From: CAIZQW01 sp037133395
GTDB taxonomy: Bacteria; Verrucomicrobiota; Kiritimatiellia; RFP12; UBA1067
Reading direction: 5' to 3'
Assembly: GCA_037133395.1 (NCBI GenBank)
Contig: JBAXOG010000002.1
Span: 1-64,000 of the forward strand
Length of the DNA: 64,000 bases
Part shown: in pieces, positions 8,286 through 16,855 of the stretch
How the letters are laid out: each line of letters starts with the position of its first letter
How positions within the stretch are numbered: position 1 is the stretch's first letter
Program-made: the position numbers and the translations under genes
The notes under the pieces: model-generated
Told to the model about the DNA's origin: nothing
The model's database searches: none
Seen by the model: only the letters and a program-made list of their open reading frames with translations

Positions 8286-8762
8286 CTAACTCAGTCCATC
8301 CAACGCACCCCATCGGGTATCACGCCCTGCCTCATGACAGGTACATTCCCCCTCCTTGAGTTTTTTTCCACAGGTCATACACAGCCCTTTGCACGTAACG
8401 CTACAAACCGGATAACCGGGAAGGGCGAATATAATAGCTTCTCTGACCTCTTGGGTCAAGTCTAGGAAGTCAGTTGTATCAGAAATTTCTATAGACGTTA
8501 CAAAATCATCAATCTTGACGATCGACTTAAAATCGATTGCACACCGTACACAGATGCAATTCAGGGCCAAACTTAGCTTCCCTCTGACCAGCAACTCTGT
8601 GCCAAGAGCCTGAACAAACAAATCATAGACCAGTCCTCCGTCTGGCGCGAAGACTTCACTGGCACCTAAGTCAAGAGTCTCGACAGGCAGTTCTCCCTGG
8701 TATCGTTCGCCCTCCTCGTCGATGCGGGCAACATCAACGATCAAATGCGCCTGTGTTTCCAA
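8286..8762 (-). CDS. yceD: DUF177 / YceD family protein
   Basis: About 158 residues. The conserved core is VYDLFVQALGTELLVRGKLSLALNCICVRC with a DFLDL motif after it. The C-terminal Cys-rich tail (CSVTCKGLCMTCGKKLKEGECTC) probably binds zinc. YceD/DUF177 proteins are needed for normal 23S rRNA accumulation and are classically encoded next to rpmF, as here. The TTG at 8762 is preferred because AGGAGG sits 5 bp before it; the GTG at 8768 would overlap that site. Its first codons overlap the 3' end of coaD by 29 bp, suggesting coupled translation. Confidence 0.88.
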   Translation of the reverse strand: METQAHLIVDVARIDEEGERYQGELPVETLDLGASEVFAPDGGLVYDLFVQALGTELLVRGKLSLALNCICVRCAIDFKSIVKIDDFVTSIEISDTTDFLDLTQEVREAIIFALPGYPVCSVTCKGLCMTCGKKLKEGECTCHEAGRDTRWGALDGLS

Positions 8763-9285
8763 CGGCACCTCCTGCTCGGAGCTGATGCTCTGAGTGCTTC
8801 TTTACATACTTTTCAACATAGTCATGAACAACTGCCGACACGAACGGACGCGTATCACCGCCATATCGAGCAATCTCGCGGATCGTACTCGCGGTGACAT
8901 AGCTATAGTTCTCGTTCGGCATCATGAAGAGCGTCTCAACCTCTGGCGCCAGTTTACGGTTGGTCAGAGCCATTTGAAACTCGTATTCAAAATCGGAGTA
9001 GACACGTAACCCCCGCACCACCACACCAATCTTATGCGTACGGCAGTAGTCCACCAAGAGGCAATCGAGCCGGTCCACTTCAACATTTTTTAATCCGGAG
9101 GCCACCACGCTTTCGCGTATCATCGACATGCGTGACTCAATGTCAAACATGCCGGTTGCCTTAATTGAAACACCTGCGACTACAACAATCACCTTGTCAA
9201 ACAGGGTCGCGCTCCGCTCAATTAAGTCAAAATGCCCCAAGGTTAAGGGGTCAAACGTTCCTGGATAAACAGCTATTCTATACAT
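8734..9285 (-). CDS. coaD: Phosphopantetheine adenylyltransferase
   Basis: 183 residues. The nucleotidyltransferase signature is YPGTFDPLTLGHFDLIERSA at residues 8-27 (TxGH motif). Further family blocks are VVRGLRVYSDFEYEFQMALTNRKL, the ETLFMMP strand and a TASTIREIARYGGDTRPFV segment in place of the usual ISSS-containing motif. It catalyses the fourth step of coenzyme A synthesis. The protein is about 20 residues longer than usual because of a charged C-terminal tail (KHSEHQLRAGGAVGNTGAFDR) that is read through the start of yceD. It overlaps rsmD by 13 bp. Confidence 0.95.
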   Translation of the reverse strand: MYRIAVYPGTFDPLTLGHFDLIERSATLFDKVIVVVAGVSIKATGMFDIESRMSMIRESVVASGLKNVEVDRLDCLLVDYCRTHKIGVVVRGLRVYSDFEYEFQMALTNRKLAPEVETLFMMPNENYSYVTASTIREIARYGGDTRPFVSAVVHDYVEKYVKKHSEHQLRAGGAVGNTGAFDR

Positions 9286-9845
9286 AATGTCAGATCATCC
9301 TTTCTATACAACACCACACGCGTATGGCCGTAGGTGCGATCACGCAAAATGGTCCATCCCTGCACGATTTCTGCGTCTTGTCTGGCTGCCATTTCGGCAA
9401 CGAAAAAACCCCGCTTAGCAATAACCTGCTGTTCCGCCAATGCCGTCATCAACTCCAAAAAGCCATGTTCGCGCGCCAGCTCATAAGGAGGATCGGCATA
9501 GATGACATCAAACGCTCGGTTGCGTCCAGGGCCTTTAACCCATCGCATCACATCCGAACAGATCACTTCGCCCTGATCAGCACCCAGCACGCCTAAATTT
9601 TCTTTCAAGACGGTGACATGGCGCATCTCCTTCTCAACCCATGTTGCTCGGAGGGCTCCTCGGCTGAGCGCTTCCAATCCGACTGCTCCAGATCCTGCAT
9701 AAAGGTCTAAAAAGGTCGAGTCAGCGGTGACGTTCATGAGCATGGAGAAAATCGCCTCACGAACACGATCCTGCGTTGGCCTGACCGCATCCCCGAGGGG
9801 CGCCTTCAACTTGCGTCCACACCACATTCCTCCTGATATCCGCAT
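9273..9845 (-). CDS. rsmD: 16S rRNA (guanine(966)-N(2))-methyltransferase RsmD
   Basis: 190 residues. Typical N-terminus MRISGGMWCGRKL followed by RPTQDRVREAIFSML. The SAM-binding motif is FLDLYAGSGAVGLEALSRGA, and the catalytic motif DPPYE is present. It methylates G966 of 16S rRNA during 30S assembly. First gene of the rsmD-coaD-yceD-rpmF-plsX run. Confidence 0.95.
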   Translation of the reverse strand: MRISGGMWCGRKLKAPLGDAVRPTQDRVREAIFSMLMNVTADSTFLDLYAGSGAVGLEALSRGALRATWVEKEMRHVTVLKENLGVLGADQGEVICSDVMRWVKGPGRNRAFDVIYADPPYELAREHGFLELMTALAEQQVIAKRGFFVAEMAARQDAEIVQGWTILRDRTYGHTRVVLYRKDDLTLCIE

Positions 9846-9893
9846 AAGGTGAACTAGTATACCCGACTCTTGCCTGAAAAGGCAAGAGCAGGC

Positions 9894-10400
9894 TTATTGC
9901 ACTTTAATTTCGACGGACTTCACATAGCCCTCATCTTCGTGCATACCGCCAGAATAACCTGCCGGAAGAGGGATCTTAAACCCACGATAATGATTGCCTT
10001 CGTCTTTGCGGGATTCAATGCGCAAAATATAGGTGCCATCGAGCAGATCACGGGTACCCATCTGTACAGGAATGCTAACCGTGGCTTTCTTGTTCCAGCG
10101 GATCGTGGCCCCTGTCACGGCATCAATGTCAGCCACCTTTTCCTTCGGGCGGGATTTGAACGCCCAACCGAGCAAATCTTTGTGGTATTTTTTACTCTGA
10201 GAGAACATGCGCACCGTTCGAATGAATTCATTCGTATTATTTTCAAGCCAAAGCACGACCATGGGATCATCGCCCGTTCCCTTTCGAACCGAAAGCGTGA
10301 TCTCCAATGTTTTATTGGTGCCTTCGGCAACCAGTTTGTTGAATAGTGGCAATGCCGTCATCAGAACTGCCATCAGGAGCATTTTTCGGGGGTCTCTCAT
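9894..10400 (-). CDS. DUF2271 periplasmic protein
   Basis: 168 residues with an N-terminal membrane/signal segment (MLLMAVLMTALPLFNKLVA). The body matches DUF2271: VVLWLENNTNEFIRTVRMFSQ followed by a kinase-like 'LLGW' segment, then DIDAVTGATIRWNKKATVSIPV and a C-terminal beta strand region with HEDEGYVKSVEIKVQ. The VTGAT string is shared with FMN-binding domains but is also normal for DUF2271. DUF2271 genes are often found next to PepSY-type membrane proteins in proposed extracytosolic flavin redox clusters (my recollection of published surveys). Here the next gene upstream is exactly such a protein, 14 bp away. Confidence 0.75.
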   Translation of the reverse strand: MRDPRKMLLMAVLMTALPLFNKLVAEGTNKTLEITLSVRKGTGDDPMVVLWLENNTNEFIRTVRMFSQSKKYHKDLLGWAFKSRPKEKVADIDAVTGATIRWNKKATVSIPVQMGTRDLLDGTYILRIESRKDEGNHYRGFKIPLPAGYSGGMHEDEGYVKSVEIKVQ

Positions 10401-10414
10401 GTAGTTTCCTTAAA

Positions 10415-11899
10415 TTAGCGATTAATGATCATGACCATGGCGAGCGCAAACGATATCCCTATTAAAATGAATGCTGTGTTTCGAATGACCGGATTACGCG
10501 ATTGTGCGCCCATCAAAATACCCGTCAGTGAAGCAATGATCATAAACAAGCTGGCAAGGTCAACCAGTATCCGTTGTATCGGACTACTCTTATGCCCCCG
10601 ATGTAATTGAACCAATGCGGCAGCCCAGTGATTTTTTGACTGACGACTCTCGTAGCGTTTCAATGTCTTATCCACGTTGACATCTGTATTCGCCCAGACA
10701 GATTCGACTGTGAACTGAAGATGTTTGGTATCTTCTTCAACAGAACCTACATCCAGTTTTCCAGGATATTTGCGCGCCAATTTTTGCGCCAGTTGCAACG
10801 CGGGCTGAATGGCTAGATCCTCCGAAAGCGGATGGCTTTCCAACACCGTACAGCTCTGATCCTTCACATTCACCTCTGAATTAAACAAAGACGGTCGGCT
10901 CGCCAGAAAACCGCTAACACCAAAAAAGAGAAAGAGAACACTCATGGCTAACGAGGCATACACGTGAATATGCCGTATCCATAGACGCGGTATTAAGCCA
11001 GAGACCTCCATCGAACTCATGCCGTTGATGTTGCTGTAGCTTTCACGGGAAAAGAGATTTTTAGGATGCCGTTTCTTTTTAAGAATATCCTGCACGTCTT
11101 TCATCATGGAGTCGCTACCGCAGGCATAAATCTCCGTATCGCGGGTCAAGGGATAGTTCAGAAAATATTCTGTCACCCGTCCGCGCAGCCCTGTCCAGTC
11201 GTCGTCAGCAAAATCGAGGCAGGTGTAGACATCGAGATTCGGAATCTTCGCCAAGCGTTCCAGATAGAAGAGATCATCCTCTTTACGCTGTCCGAAATAG
11301 AGAGTTTTCTTTGCTTCCGGACACCTTTCCATCATGGCGATCAGGGGGGCTAATCCGGTTCCGGTTCCGATAAAAACTTTCGGGTTGAGCGTATCCTGCA
11401 GGCAGAAATCGCCTTTGGGCTCCGTCACATCTACTTCGTTCCCGACCTTATAGTTCGCAAAGAACGAACTGCCACGCCCGCCGTCAAGCAGCGTAACAGC
11501 CAAGGTGAGGATCCCGTCTTTCAGCTCCACGATGGAATAAGCTCGATTGAAAAATCCGACGTCATCTTTGAAACGTACCGTCACATACTGTCCGGGCTTG
11601 AAATCCATCTTAATCGTCTCAAAACGGACTTCAAGAACCGTGGCTGAAATCATTTTTTTCTCAATGATCCGGGCAGAATGCCAGACAATCTGCAAAGACG
11701 GATCGTCGCTCACCAGTTCAATGGCCTGCATAGGGCAACCATAATAAGCGGCCAGCATTTTTTTCTGATGCTTCTCAAAGTTTTTTCCGGCCGCTTCGGC
11801 ATGAACCTTATACGTCAACTTAAAAATAGCTGAACAGGTCTGTTCGCAACTACCGCAACCCCGACATTGGTCCGCATGAACTTTGACATCCTTAATCAT
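10415..11899 (-). CDS. Ferredoxin - FAD/NAD(P) reductase - PepSY membrane fusion protein
   Basis: 494 residues in three parts. Residues 1-60: a one-cluster [4Fe-4S] ferredoxin with CRGCGSCEQTC and a distal GCPMQAI cysteine. Residues about 70-290: a ferredoxin-NADP reductase/oxygenase-reductase module, with FAD motif RAYSIV, NAD motif FIGTGTGLAPLIAM and the terminal YACGSDSMMKDV. Residues about 310-494: a PepSY-associated membrane region with an N-terminal helix (HIHVYASLAMSVLFLFFGVSGFLA), a periplasmic PepSY-like domain and two C-terminal helices. It most likely moves electrons from NAD(P)H across the inner membrane to a periplasmic acceptor such as the DUF2271 or FMN-binding proteins. The first domain could equally take electrons from other Fe-S proteins. 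The exact role is inference. Confidence 0.8.
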   Translation of the reverse strand: MIKDVKVHADQCRGCGSCEQTCSAIFKLTYKVHAEAAGKNFEKHQKKMLAAYYGCPMQAIELVSDDPSLQIVWHSARIIEKKMISATVLEVRFETIKMDFKPGQYVTVRFKDDVGFFNRAYSIVELKDGILTLAVTLLDGGRGSSFFANYKVGNEVDVTEPKGDFCLQDTLNPKVFIGTGTGLAPLIAMMERCPEAKKTLYFGQRKEDDLFYLERLAKIPNLDVYTCLDFADDDWTGLRGRVTEYFLNYPLTRDTEIYACGSDSMMKDVQDILKKKRHPKNLFSRESYSNINGMSSMEVSGLIPRLWIRHIHVYASLAMSVLFLFFGVSGFLASRPSLFNSEVNVKDQSCTVLESHPLSEDLAIQPALQLAQKLARKYPGKLDVGSVEEDTKHLQFTVESVWANTDVNVDKTLKRYESRQSKNHWAAALVQLHRGHKSSPIQRILVDLASLFMIIASLTGILMGAQSRNPVIRNTAFILIGISFALAMVMIINR

Positions 11900-11976
11900 T
11901 TTTAAAAAGCGTCATCCCCTATTAATATAAATTTTTATTTTTACAAAAGTGGCTGAAAATGTCAAGCAGGGCTGTA

Positions 11977-11994
11977 GACATTTTACATAATGTC
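11977..11994. promoter_or_regulatory. Small palindrome in a divergent promoter region
   Basis: GACATT (11977-11982) and AATGTC (11989-11994) are inverted around TTACAT in the 168-bp gap between the divergent reductase and secretin genes. Possible operator; no family assignment. Confidence 0.3.
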
Positions 11995-12067
11995 CTTGCC
12001 TCTTATACTCAGGTTTGGCATAGTGGTTTTTTTATTAAAGGCCCCCTTTAATCACAGGACAACGTCT

Positions 12068-13372
12068 ATGAAATTCATTTCTCGCATTTTAAGCATCTTA
12101 ATCATTTTAGTGTTCTCGATTTTCTCGCCCCTTTTATGTGCGCAAGAGGTAATGGCATTAGGAAAACCAGCAGTTACAAATGCTTTGCAAGCGCAAGACG
12201 GAACAGAATCCGAAAAGCCTGCGCCGCCAGCTAAAAACGACACCAACTATACGCAATTACTCGAGAAGTTTCTTTCAAACCAGCAGGAAACCTATATCTT
12301 GCACACCGTGCGATGCAAGCATGTCAGCGCGGAAACACTCCGTCGCCTTATTGAAAACTTCCTTTCACCTGCGGGCACGGTGGCCTGTAGCGGCGAAGAT
12401 GATGTGCTCATTATTTATGACACGCCCACACGCATTGAGCAGGTCAAGCAGATTGTCAAAGAGGCTGACCAGCCTGTTCCCCAGATCCTCGTGGAAGCAC
12501 GCATCGTAGAATTTGAGCTCAGCGATGCCTTGAACCGAGAGGTGGAGATCGGATTCAATAAGATGGGCGATTCAGACCCGCTTCGTAAGGTCTTCAACAA
12601 TTTGATGCTTCCTGGTTCCGATGCTTTGGGTTCCAGCGTGAAAGATGTGGATGCTTCCGCCCGTGGTGGTTCAAACGGCCGCATCTGGGCATTCGGAGGA
12701 AACGACAGCTTCAAAATCTGGGCTCTGGTCAACTATCTGCAAACCAAGGATTGCGCACGTCTGCTCTCCTCCCCCAATGTCGTCATTCGCCGGGGCGCAG
12801 ACGGCAACATTACTACGGGTGAGAAGGTGCCGATCGATACAGAGACCACGACCGGCAGCAGCATCAGCAAGTCGACCCGCTTTGAAAACGTCGGCGTCAA
12901 GCTCATCGTCCGCCCGGTCATGGTTGCGGACGACCGTATCCGTCTGCGCATCAATCCGGAGTTTTCAAATATTGCCCGCTATGACCCAAACAGCAAAGCA
13001 CCTTTCATTGCCCTGCGCTCGGCAACAACAGAGTTGGAAGCCAAGTCCGGAGAAATGATCATCCTGGGTGGTCTTTTGCGAAAGGAAGAACGTGCAACCG
13101 ATACACACGTCCCTTATCTATGGCGCATCCCCCTACTGGGCTGGGTCTTCACTGGCAAGACAACCCGCTCCATCACAACACAACTGGTCATCTTTATGAC
13201 CCCCTACTTGCTCACGCCTGAGACCACAGCCGCACGCGACCAGGCACAGACTTTAAAAATATCAGAGCCGCTCAGGCTTAAGATGCTAGAGATTGAAAAG
13301 CAGCTTTACGACGAAAATCAGGCGCTCGGGAGTCCGAGCAATCGCACGCCCCAAAAGAAGGGTACCGAATGA
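12068..13372 (+). CDS. Secretin-family outer membrane protein
   Basis: 434 residues from the ATG at 12068; a longer reading from 11990 adds an unlikely leader. Residues 1-25 are a signal peptide ending at LLCA/QE. Residues about 70-150 form one N1/NolW-type domain (TYILHTVRCKHVSAETLRRLI, then VLIIYDTPTRIEQVKQIV). The secretin pore domain follows: QILVEARIVEFELSD, GEKVPIDTETTTGSS, ELEAKSGEMIILGGLLRKEE, and the C-terminal PYLWRIPLLGWVFTGKTTRSITTQLVIFMTPYLL block. It is short: only one N-domain. No other type II or III secretion genes are near. It overlaps the MacA-like gene by 4 bp (ATGA), which argues that it is the outer-membrane channel for that exporter (inference). Confidence 0.85.
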   Translation: MKFISRILSILIILVFSIFSPLLCAQEVMALGKPAVTNALQAQDGTESEKPAPPAKNDTNYTQLLEKFLSNQQETYILHTVRCKHVSAETLRRLIENFLSPAGTVACSGEDDVLIIYDTPTRIEQVKQIVKEADQPVPQILVEARIVEFELSDALNREVEIGFNKMGDSDPLRKVFNNLMLPGSDALGSSVKDVDASARGGSNGRIWAFGGNDSFKIWALVNYLQTKDCARLLSSPNVVIRRGADGNITTGEKVPIDTETTTGSSISKSTRFENVGVKLIVRPVMVADDRIRLRINPEFSNIARYDPNSKAPFIALRSATTELEAKSGEMIILGGLLRKEERATDTHVPYLWRIPLLGWVFTGKTTRSITTQLVIFMTPYLLTPETTAARDQAQTLKISEPLRLKMLEIEKQLYDENQALGSPSNRTPQKKGTE

Positions 13373-14901
13373 GCATGCGTGAGAATTGCGTTAGTGCGTT
13401 ATTGCGTTATTGCGTTATTACAATGACACGTTATAGTGGCATAGTCTACTGTCTTTTGATGTTCTGCATGACCATGGGATGCGATAAGGTCGTGGCAACC
13501 AACCAAACAAAAGACTCAAATCGTTCCTACACGGTGAAGAAGGGCGACTTTCCCGTGGTCTTCCGTGTCGACGGTCAACTGGATGCTATAAAGAATCATC
13601 CGCTCGCGTTTAACGGCAAGCACGGCAGCCGTGAACTCAAACTGATCTTTGTGACGCCCGAGCATTCGCTCGTCAAGTCAAACGATGTCATCTTCCGTAT
13701 CTCCGATGAATTCTTTAAGCGTCAGGTAACAGAGTTATTACGAAAAATTCAAACCGCTGAACTGAATGTCGCAATGGCTCAAAGTGATATTGAGATGATC
13801 CAGGCGGACAACATCAACGACTTGAAGACTGCACTGGACACCCTCAAGACAACTGTTGATATCTTCAATAAGTACGACAAGGAAGACGCTCCTAAAAAGA
13901 AACGTGACATTCAACAGGCTGTTGAAACAAAGATCAATGCCATGGAGAAAGCTGATCTCGACTTAACGTTAGCCCGTAAGGCGCTCGCTGATGCGTATGC
14001 CTTGGACGAATATAAGCAGATGGCAGCCGCAAGCAAAGTGACGGAGGCGGAAATCACCTTGGACAAGACAAGGCAGGACGTAGACTCTTCCTTTTATGAG
14101 CTGCGTGTCTTTAAGCGGTATGATCACCCGCAAAAACTTGAAACATCCAGAGAAACCGTTAAACGCAATACCATTGCTGTCCAACGCGGTATCGTGAATA
14201 ATGAGACGCGGCTGACAAAAAAGAAGATTGAACTTGAAACCGAAACAGCCTCCATTGATGACTTGAAGTTTGAGCTCAAGGGACTCCAAGAGGATATGAA
14301 GAAACTCGAGATCCGCGCTCCCGCTATGGGAACACTCTTCTATGGAAATCCCGAAAATTCACGCTGGCGCGGACGCACGGAGGAAACCCTTCGCGAGGGT
14401 AGCGAAATTTGGATCGGCCAAGTTATGGCCTATATCCCCGACATGGCGAGCTTCCGCGTGGAAACCAGTATTCCGGAGGAATTCCGTTCACGCGTAAAAA
14501 CTGGACTGCCCGTACACATCAAGGCCAAGGCAATACCTGACTTGCTCCTGAAGGGTTCAATCGAAAAAATAGCAGCCGCTGCCACACCGATCGTCCAATG
14601 GGATGCACAGAGTCCCAAGGTCTATTCGACACAAATATCCACAGATAAATCCGACCCACGCTTAACATCCGGTATGACTGTGCAAGTGGAAATCATCGTT
14701 GAAACCATCCAGAATGCCCTCCATGTTCCTGTCGAAGCCGTCTACACACGCGAAGGTGTCTCGTATGTAAAAGTGGAGAGCAACAGTGGACCCGCTGAAG
14801 AACGGAAAGTGAAGACTGCCCGTTTTTCTGCAGACTACATTGAAATCACATCTGGCCTAGCAGCAGGAGACCGAGTCTTGCTCGTACGAACAGGCCTTTA
14901 A
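13369..14901 (+). CDS. MacA/HlyD-like periplasmic adaptor protein
   Basis: 510 residues from the ATG at 13369, which overlaps the secretin stop and has AGAAGGG 7 bp upstream. An alternative ATG at 13423 (492 residues) lacks a ribosome site. After a hydrophobic leader with a Cys near its end (MTMGC) comes a lipoyl-like half, then a very long alpha-hairpin coiled coil (about residues 120-310), then the second half: KKLEIRAPAMGTLFYG, GQVMAYIPDMASFRVET, GLPVHIKAKAI, and a membrane-proximal domain with a typical ALHVPVEAVYTREGVSYVKV strand. It bridges the permease to an outer-membrane channel. Oddly, codons 7-17 are made of an 8-bp tandem repeat (see separate entry). Confidence 0.87.
   Translation: MSMRENCVSALLRYCVITMTRYSGIVYCLLMFCMTMGCDKVVATNQTKDSNRSYTVKKGDFPVVFRVDGQLDAIKNHPLAFNGKHGSRELKLIFVTPEHSLVKSNDVIFRISDEFFKRQVTELLRKIQTAELNVAMAQSDIEMIQADNINDLKTALDTLKTTVDIFNKYDKEDAPKKKRDIQQAVETKINAMEKADLDLTLARKALADAYALDEYKQMAAASKVTEAEITLDKTRQDVDSSFYELRVFKRYDHPQKLETSRETVKRNTIAVQRGIVNNETRLTKKKIELETETASIDDLKFELKGLQEDMKKLEIRAPAMGTLFYGNPENSRWRGRTEETLREGSEIWIGQVMAYIPDMASFRVETSIPEEFRSRVKTGLPVHIKAKAIPDLLLKGSIEKIAAAATPIVQWDAQSPKVYSTQISTDKSDPRLTSGMTVQVEIIVETIQNALHVPVEAVYTREGVSYVKVESNSGPAEERKVKTARFSADYIEITSGLAAGDRVLLVRTGL
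13387..13418 (+). repeat. 8-bp tandem array inside the adaptor gene start
   Basis: Four direct units, TGCGTTAG then three TGCGTTAT, fill 13387-13418, between the overlapping start codon at 13369 and the second ATG at 13423. The unit length is not a multiple of three, so gain or loss of one copy would shift the frame of translation from 13369. The same unit recurs elsewhere in the window. Confidence 0.85.
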
Positions 14902-14903
14902 TT

Positions 14904-15572
14904 ATGATTGAACTTGTTCAGTTATCTAAGCAATACCATGCAGGGGGTATCACAATTGATGCACTTCGTGCAACCTCTTTGGTGGTTCCGCAAGGGGCTT
15001 TTCTGACGGTCATGGGACCGTCTGGCTCTGGAAAATCAACCCTGCTTAATCTCTTTGGATTATTGGTCCAGCCCACATCGGGTGTTTATAAAATTAATGG
15101 CCGGGAAGTTTCATCCCTCTCGGATGACGAAACGTCTCACGTCCGTAACCAGACCATCGGCATGGTCTTCCAGTCATTCAATCTGCTGACGCACCTGACC
15201 TGCCTGGAGAATGTCTGCCTGCCCATGCAATATGCGCGGAAGCACCACGCGACGATGAAGATGCGCGGCAAGGCACTGCTCGACCAGCTTGGACTTCAAG
15301 GTCGTTACTATTCGAATCCAACCCAGCTTTCGGGCGGCCAATGCCAACGCGTCGCCATTGCGCGTGCGCTCGCCAATGAGCCCCCTGTCATTCTGGCTGA
15401 TGAACCAACCGGCAACTTGGATGAAAAGACAGGTCTTGAAGTCATGCAGATTTTTTCCGACTTGAACCGGGCTGGCAAGACCATCATCTTGGTCACGCAC
15501 AATCCCGCCTACGAAGCGTTCTCCACCCATCGCATCACTCTCCATGACGGCACGGTCTCTTTCAAGGTCTAA
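14904..15572 (+). CDS. MacB/LolD-type ABC transporter ATP-binding protein
   Basis: 222 residues with all ABC motifs: Walker A GPSGSGKST (about residues 38-46), Q-loop GMVFQSFNLL, signature LSGGQCQRVAIARAL, Walker B VILADEPTGNLD and the switch His in ILVTHNP. The length and the 'EPTGNLDEKTG' ending are those of the MacB/LolD/FtsE group. It begins 2 bp after the adaptor stop and pairs with the separate permease that follows, so ATPase and permease are not fused as they are in E. coli MacB. Confidence 0.95.
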   Translation: MIELVQLSKQYHAGGITIDALRATSLVVPQGAFLTVMGPSGSGKSTLLNLFGLLVQPTSGVYKINGREVSSLSDDETSHVRNQTIGMVFQSFNLLTHLTCLENVCLPMQYARKHHATMKMRGKALLDQLGLQGRYYSNPTQLSGGQCQRVAIARALANEPPVILADEPTGNLDEKTGLEVMQIFSDLNRAGKTIILVTHNPAYEAFSTHRITLHDGTVSFKV

Positions 15573-15577
15573 CAACG

Positions 15578-16852
15578 ATGTTTTTCTTTCAACTATTAGT
15601 AACGGTCTATGCAAGCCTCTCGCGCCACGTCATCCGTGCCTTGCTGGCCACGCTCGGTATCGTTCTAGGCATCGCCGCTGTTGTGGCCATGCTGGCGATC
15701 AGCGAAGGCGGAAAGCGTGGCATCATCGACCAGATTAAGGCCCAAGGCATCAACAACATCATCCTCAAAAGCATCAAGCCCACGACCACCACGACCGACT
15801 CAAAGAACGCAAGCCGCTCCATCGAGATGTACGGGATCACGCAAAAAGACTTCGACCATATTGCCAGTACGTTCAACAACATTGAACAAATCGTGCCGAT
15901 CCAAGAGAAAAACTTCAACATTTACAATGGTCAAAACAAAACAGACATTGCAGTGCTTGCCACAACACCGACCTTATTTGATGTCATCAACTGTGCCATC
16001 ACCGATTCTCGCAGCAAACTCTTCCCTGCTAAGAACAACGGCATTTTCATGCCCTCCTGTTACCTAGGTGTCGATGCCGCACGCAAACTCTTTGGCCATC
16101 GCGATCCCATGAACGAATGGATTGAAATCGGACGACGTTCATTTCGGATCATCGGACTTTTAGAGGGTGCCGGACAAGGGAGAATCGGCGGGTCTCATAA
16201 CATCAACAATGTCATTTACGTTCCTATGGCGATGGCCGATTCCATCTGGGGCAAGGGTAATCAAACTCGTTATTACAGCACGGAAGTTGTCGCATACCAC
16301 TTTCTCTATATCAAGGTCACCGATGTCGAACATGTCCCGGACACCGTCGCCCGCCTTAAAAGTTATCTGTCGGTTACACATGCCAATTCCGACTACGAAC
16401 TGCAAGTGCCGTACGAACTGATGCGGGCAGCGGAAAAAACGCAGCGCATCTTCACGCTCGTAATGACTTCGATAGCCGCGATCTCCCTACTGGTCGGTGG
16501 CATCGGCATCATGAATATCATGCTCGCGAACATCTTTGAGCGCACCCGTGAAATCGGTGTCCGCCGCGCACTGGGTGCCACACGCCGCGATATCTTAGTC
16601 CAGTTCCTGACCGAATCCATCGTGCTCACCTCTATTGGCGGGGCCTTGGGAATCGGTGTGGGAATCCTGACGGCGCACGGCGCGGAAGCCGTTGCGCAAT
16701 TCAATGGCGATATGACCATCCGAGCGATTATCACCACGGAAAGTCTGCTGGTGTCATTAGCCGTGTCTGTCGTGGCCGGCATTACCTTCGGCACCTACCC
16801 GGCCTGGAAGGCTGCGCGCCTTGACCCCCTCATCGCCCTTCGCCACGAATAA
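15578..16852 (+). CDS. MacB-type ABC transporter permease
   Basis: 424 residues. One N-terminal transmembrane helix with the MacB pattern ALLATLGIVLGIAAVVAMLAISEG, then a periplasmic domain of about 220 residues (MacB_PCD), then three helices forming the FtsX-like domain with GGIGIMNIMLANIFERTREIGVRRALGATRRDI and the terminal FGTYPAWKAARLDPLIALRHE. Together with the adaptor, ATPase and secretin it forms a four-gene export system. MacB-type pumps export macrolides, peptides, lipids or toxins; the cargo here is unknown. The gene ends 3 bp from the convergent rpoN. Confidence 0.94.
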   Translation: MFFFQLLVTVYASLSRHVIRALLATLGIVLGIAAVVAMLAISEGGKRGIIDQIKAQGINNIILKSIKPTTTTTDSKNASRSIEMYGITQKDFDHIASTFNNIEQIVPIQEKNFNIYNGQNKTDIAVLATTPTLFDVINCAITDSRSKLFPAKNNGIFMPSCYLGVDAARKLFGHRDPMNEWIEIGRRSFRIIGLLEGAGQGRIGGSHNINNVIYVPMAMADSIWGKGNQTRYYSTEVVAYHFLYIKVTDVEHVPDTVARLKSYLSVTHANSDYELQVPYELMRAAEKTQRIFTLVMTSIAAISLLVGGIGIMNIMLANIFERTREIGVRRALGATRRDILVQFLTESIVLTSIGGALGIGVGILTAHGAEAVAQFNGDMTIRAIITTESLLVSLAVSVVAGITFGTYPAWKAARLDPLIALRHE

Positions 16853-16855
16853 CCA

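Noticed and set aside
12014..12035. Possible sigma-54 promoter before the secretin gene (TTGGCATAGTGGTTTTTTT)
   Set aside because: The -24 GG is present but the -12 GC is missing (all T), so it fails the key rule for sigma-54 sites.
12068..13372. Start of a type II secretion operon
   Set aside because: No gspE, gspF or pseudopilin genes follow; the next genes are a MacA-like adaptor, an ABC ATPase and a permease.
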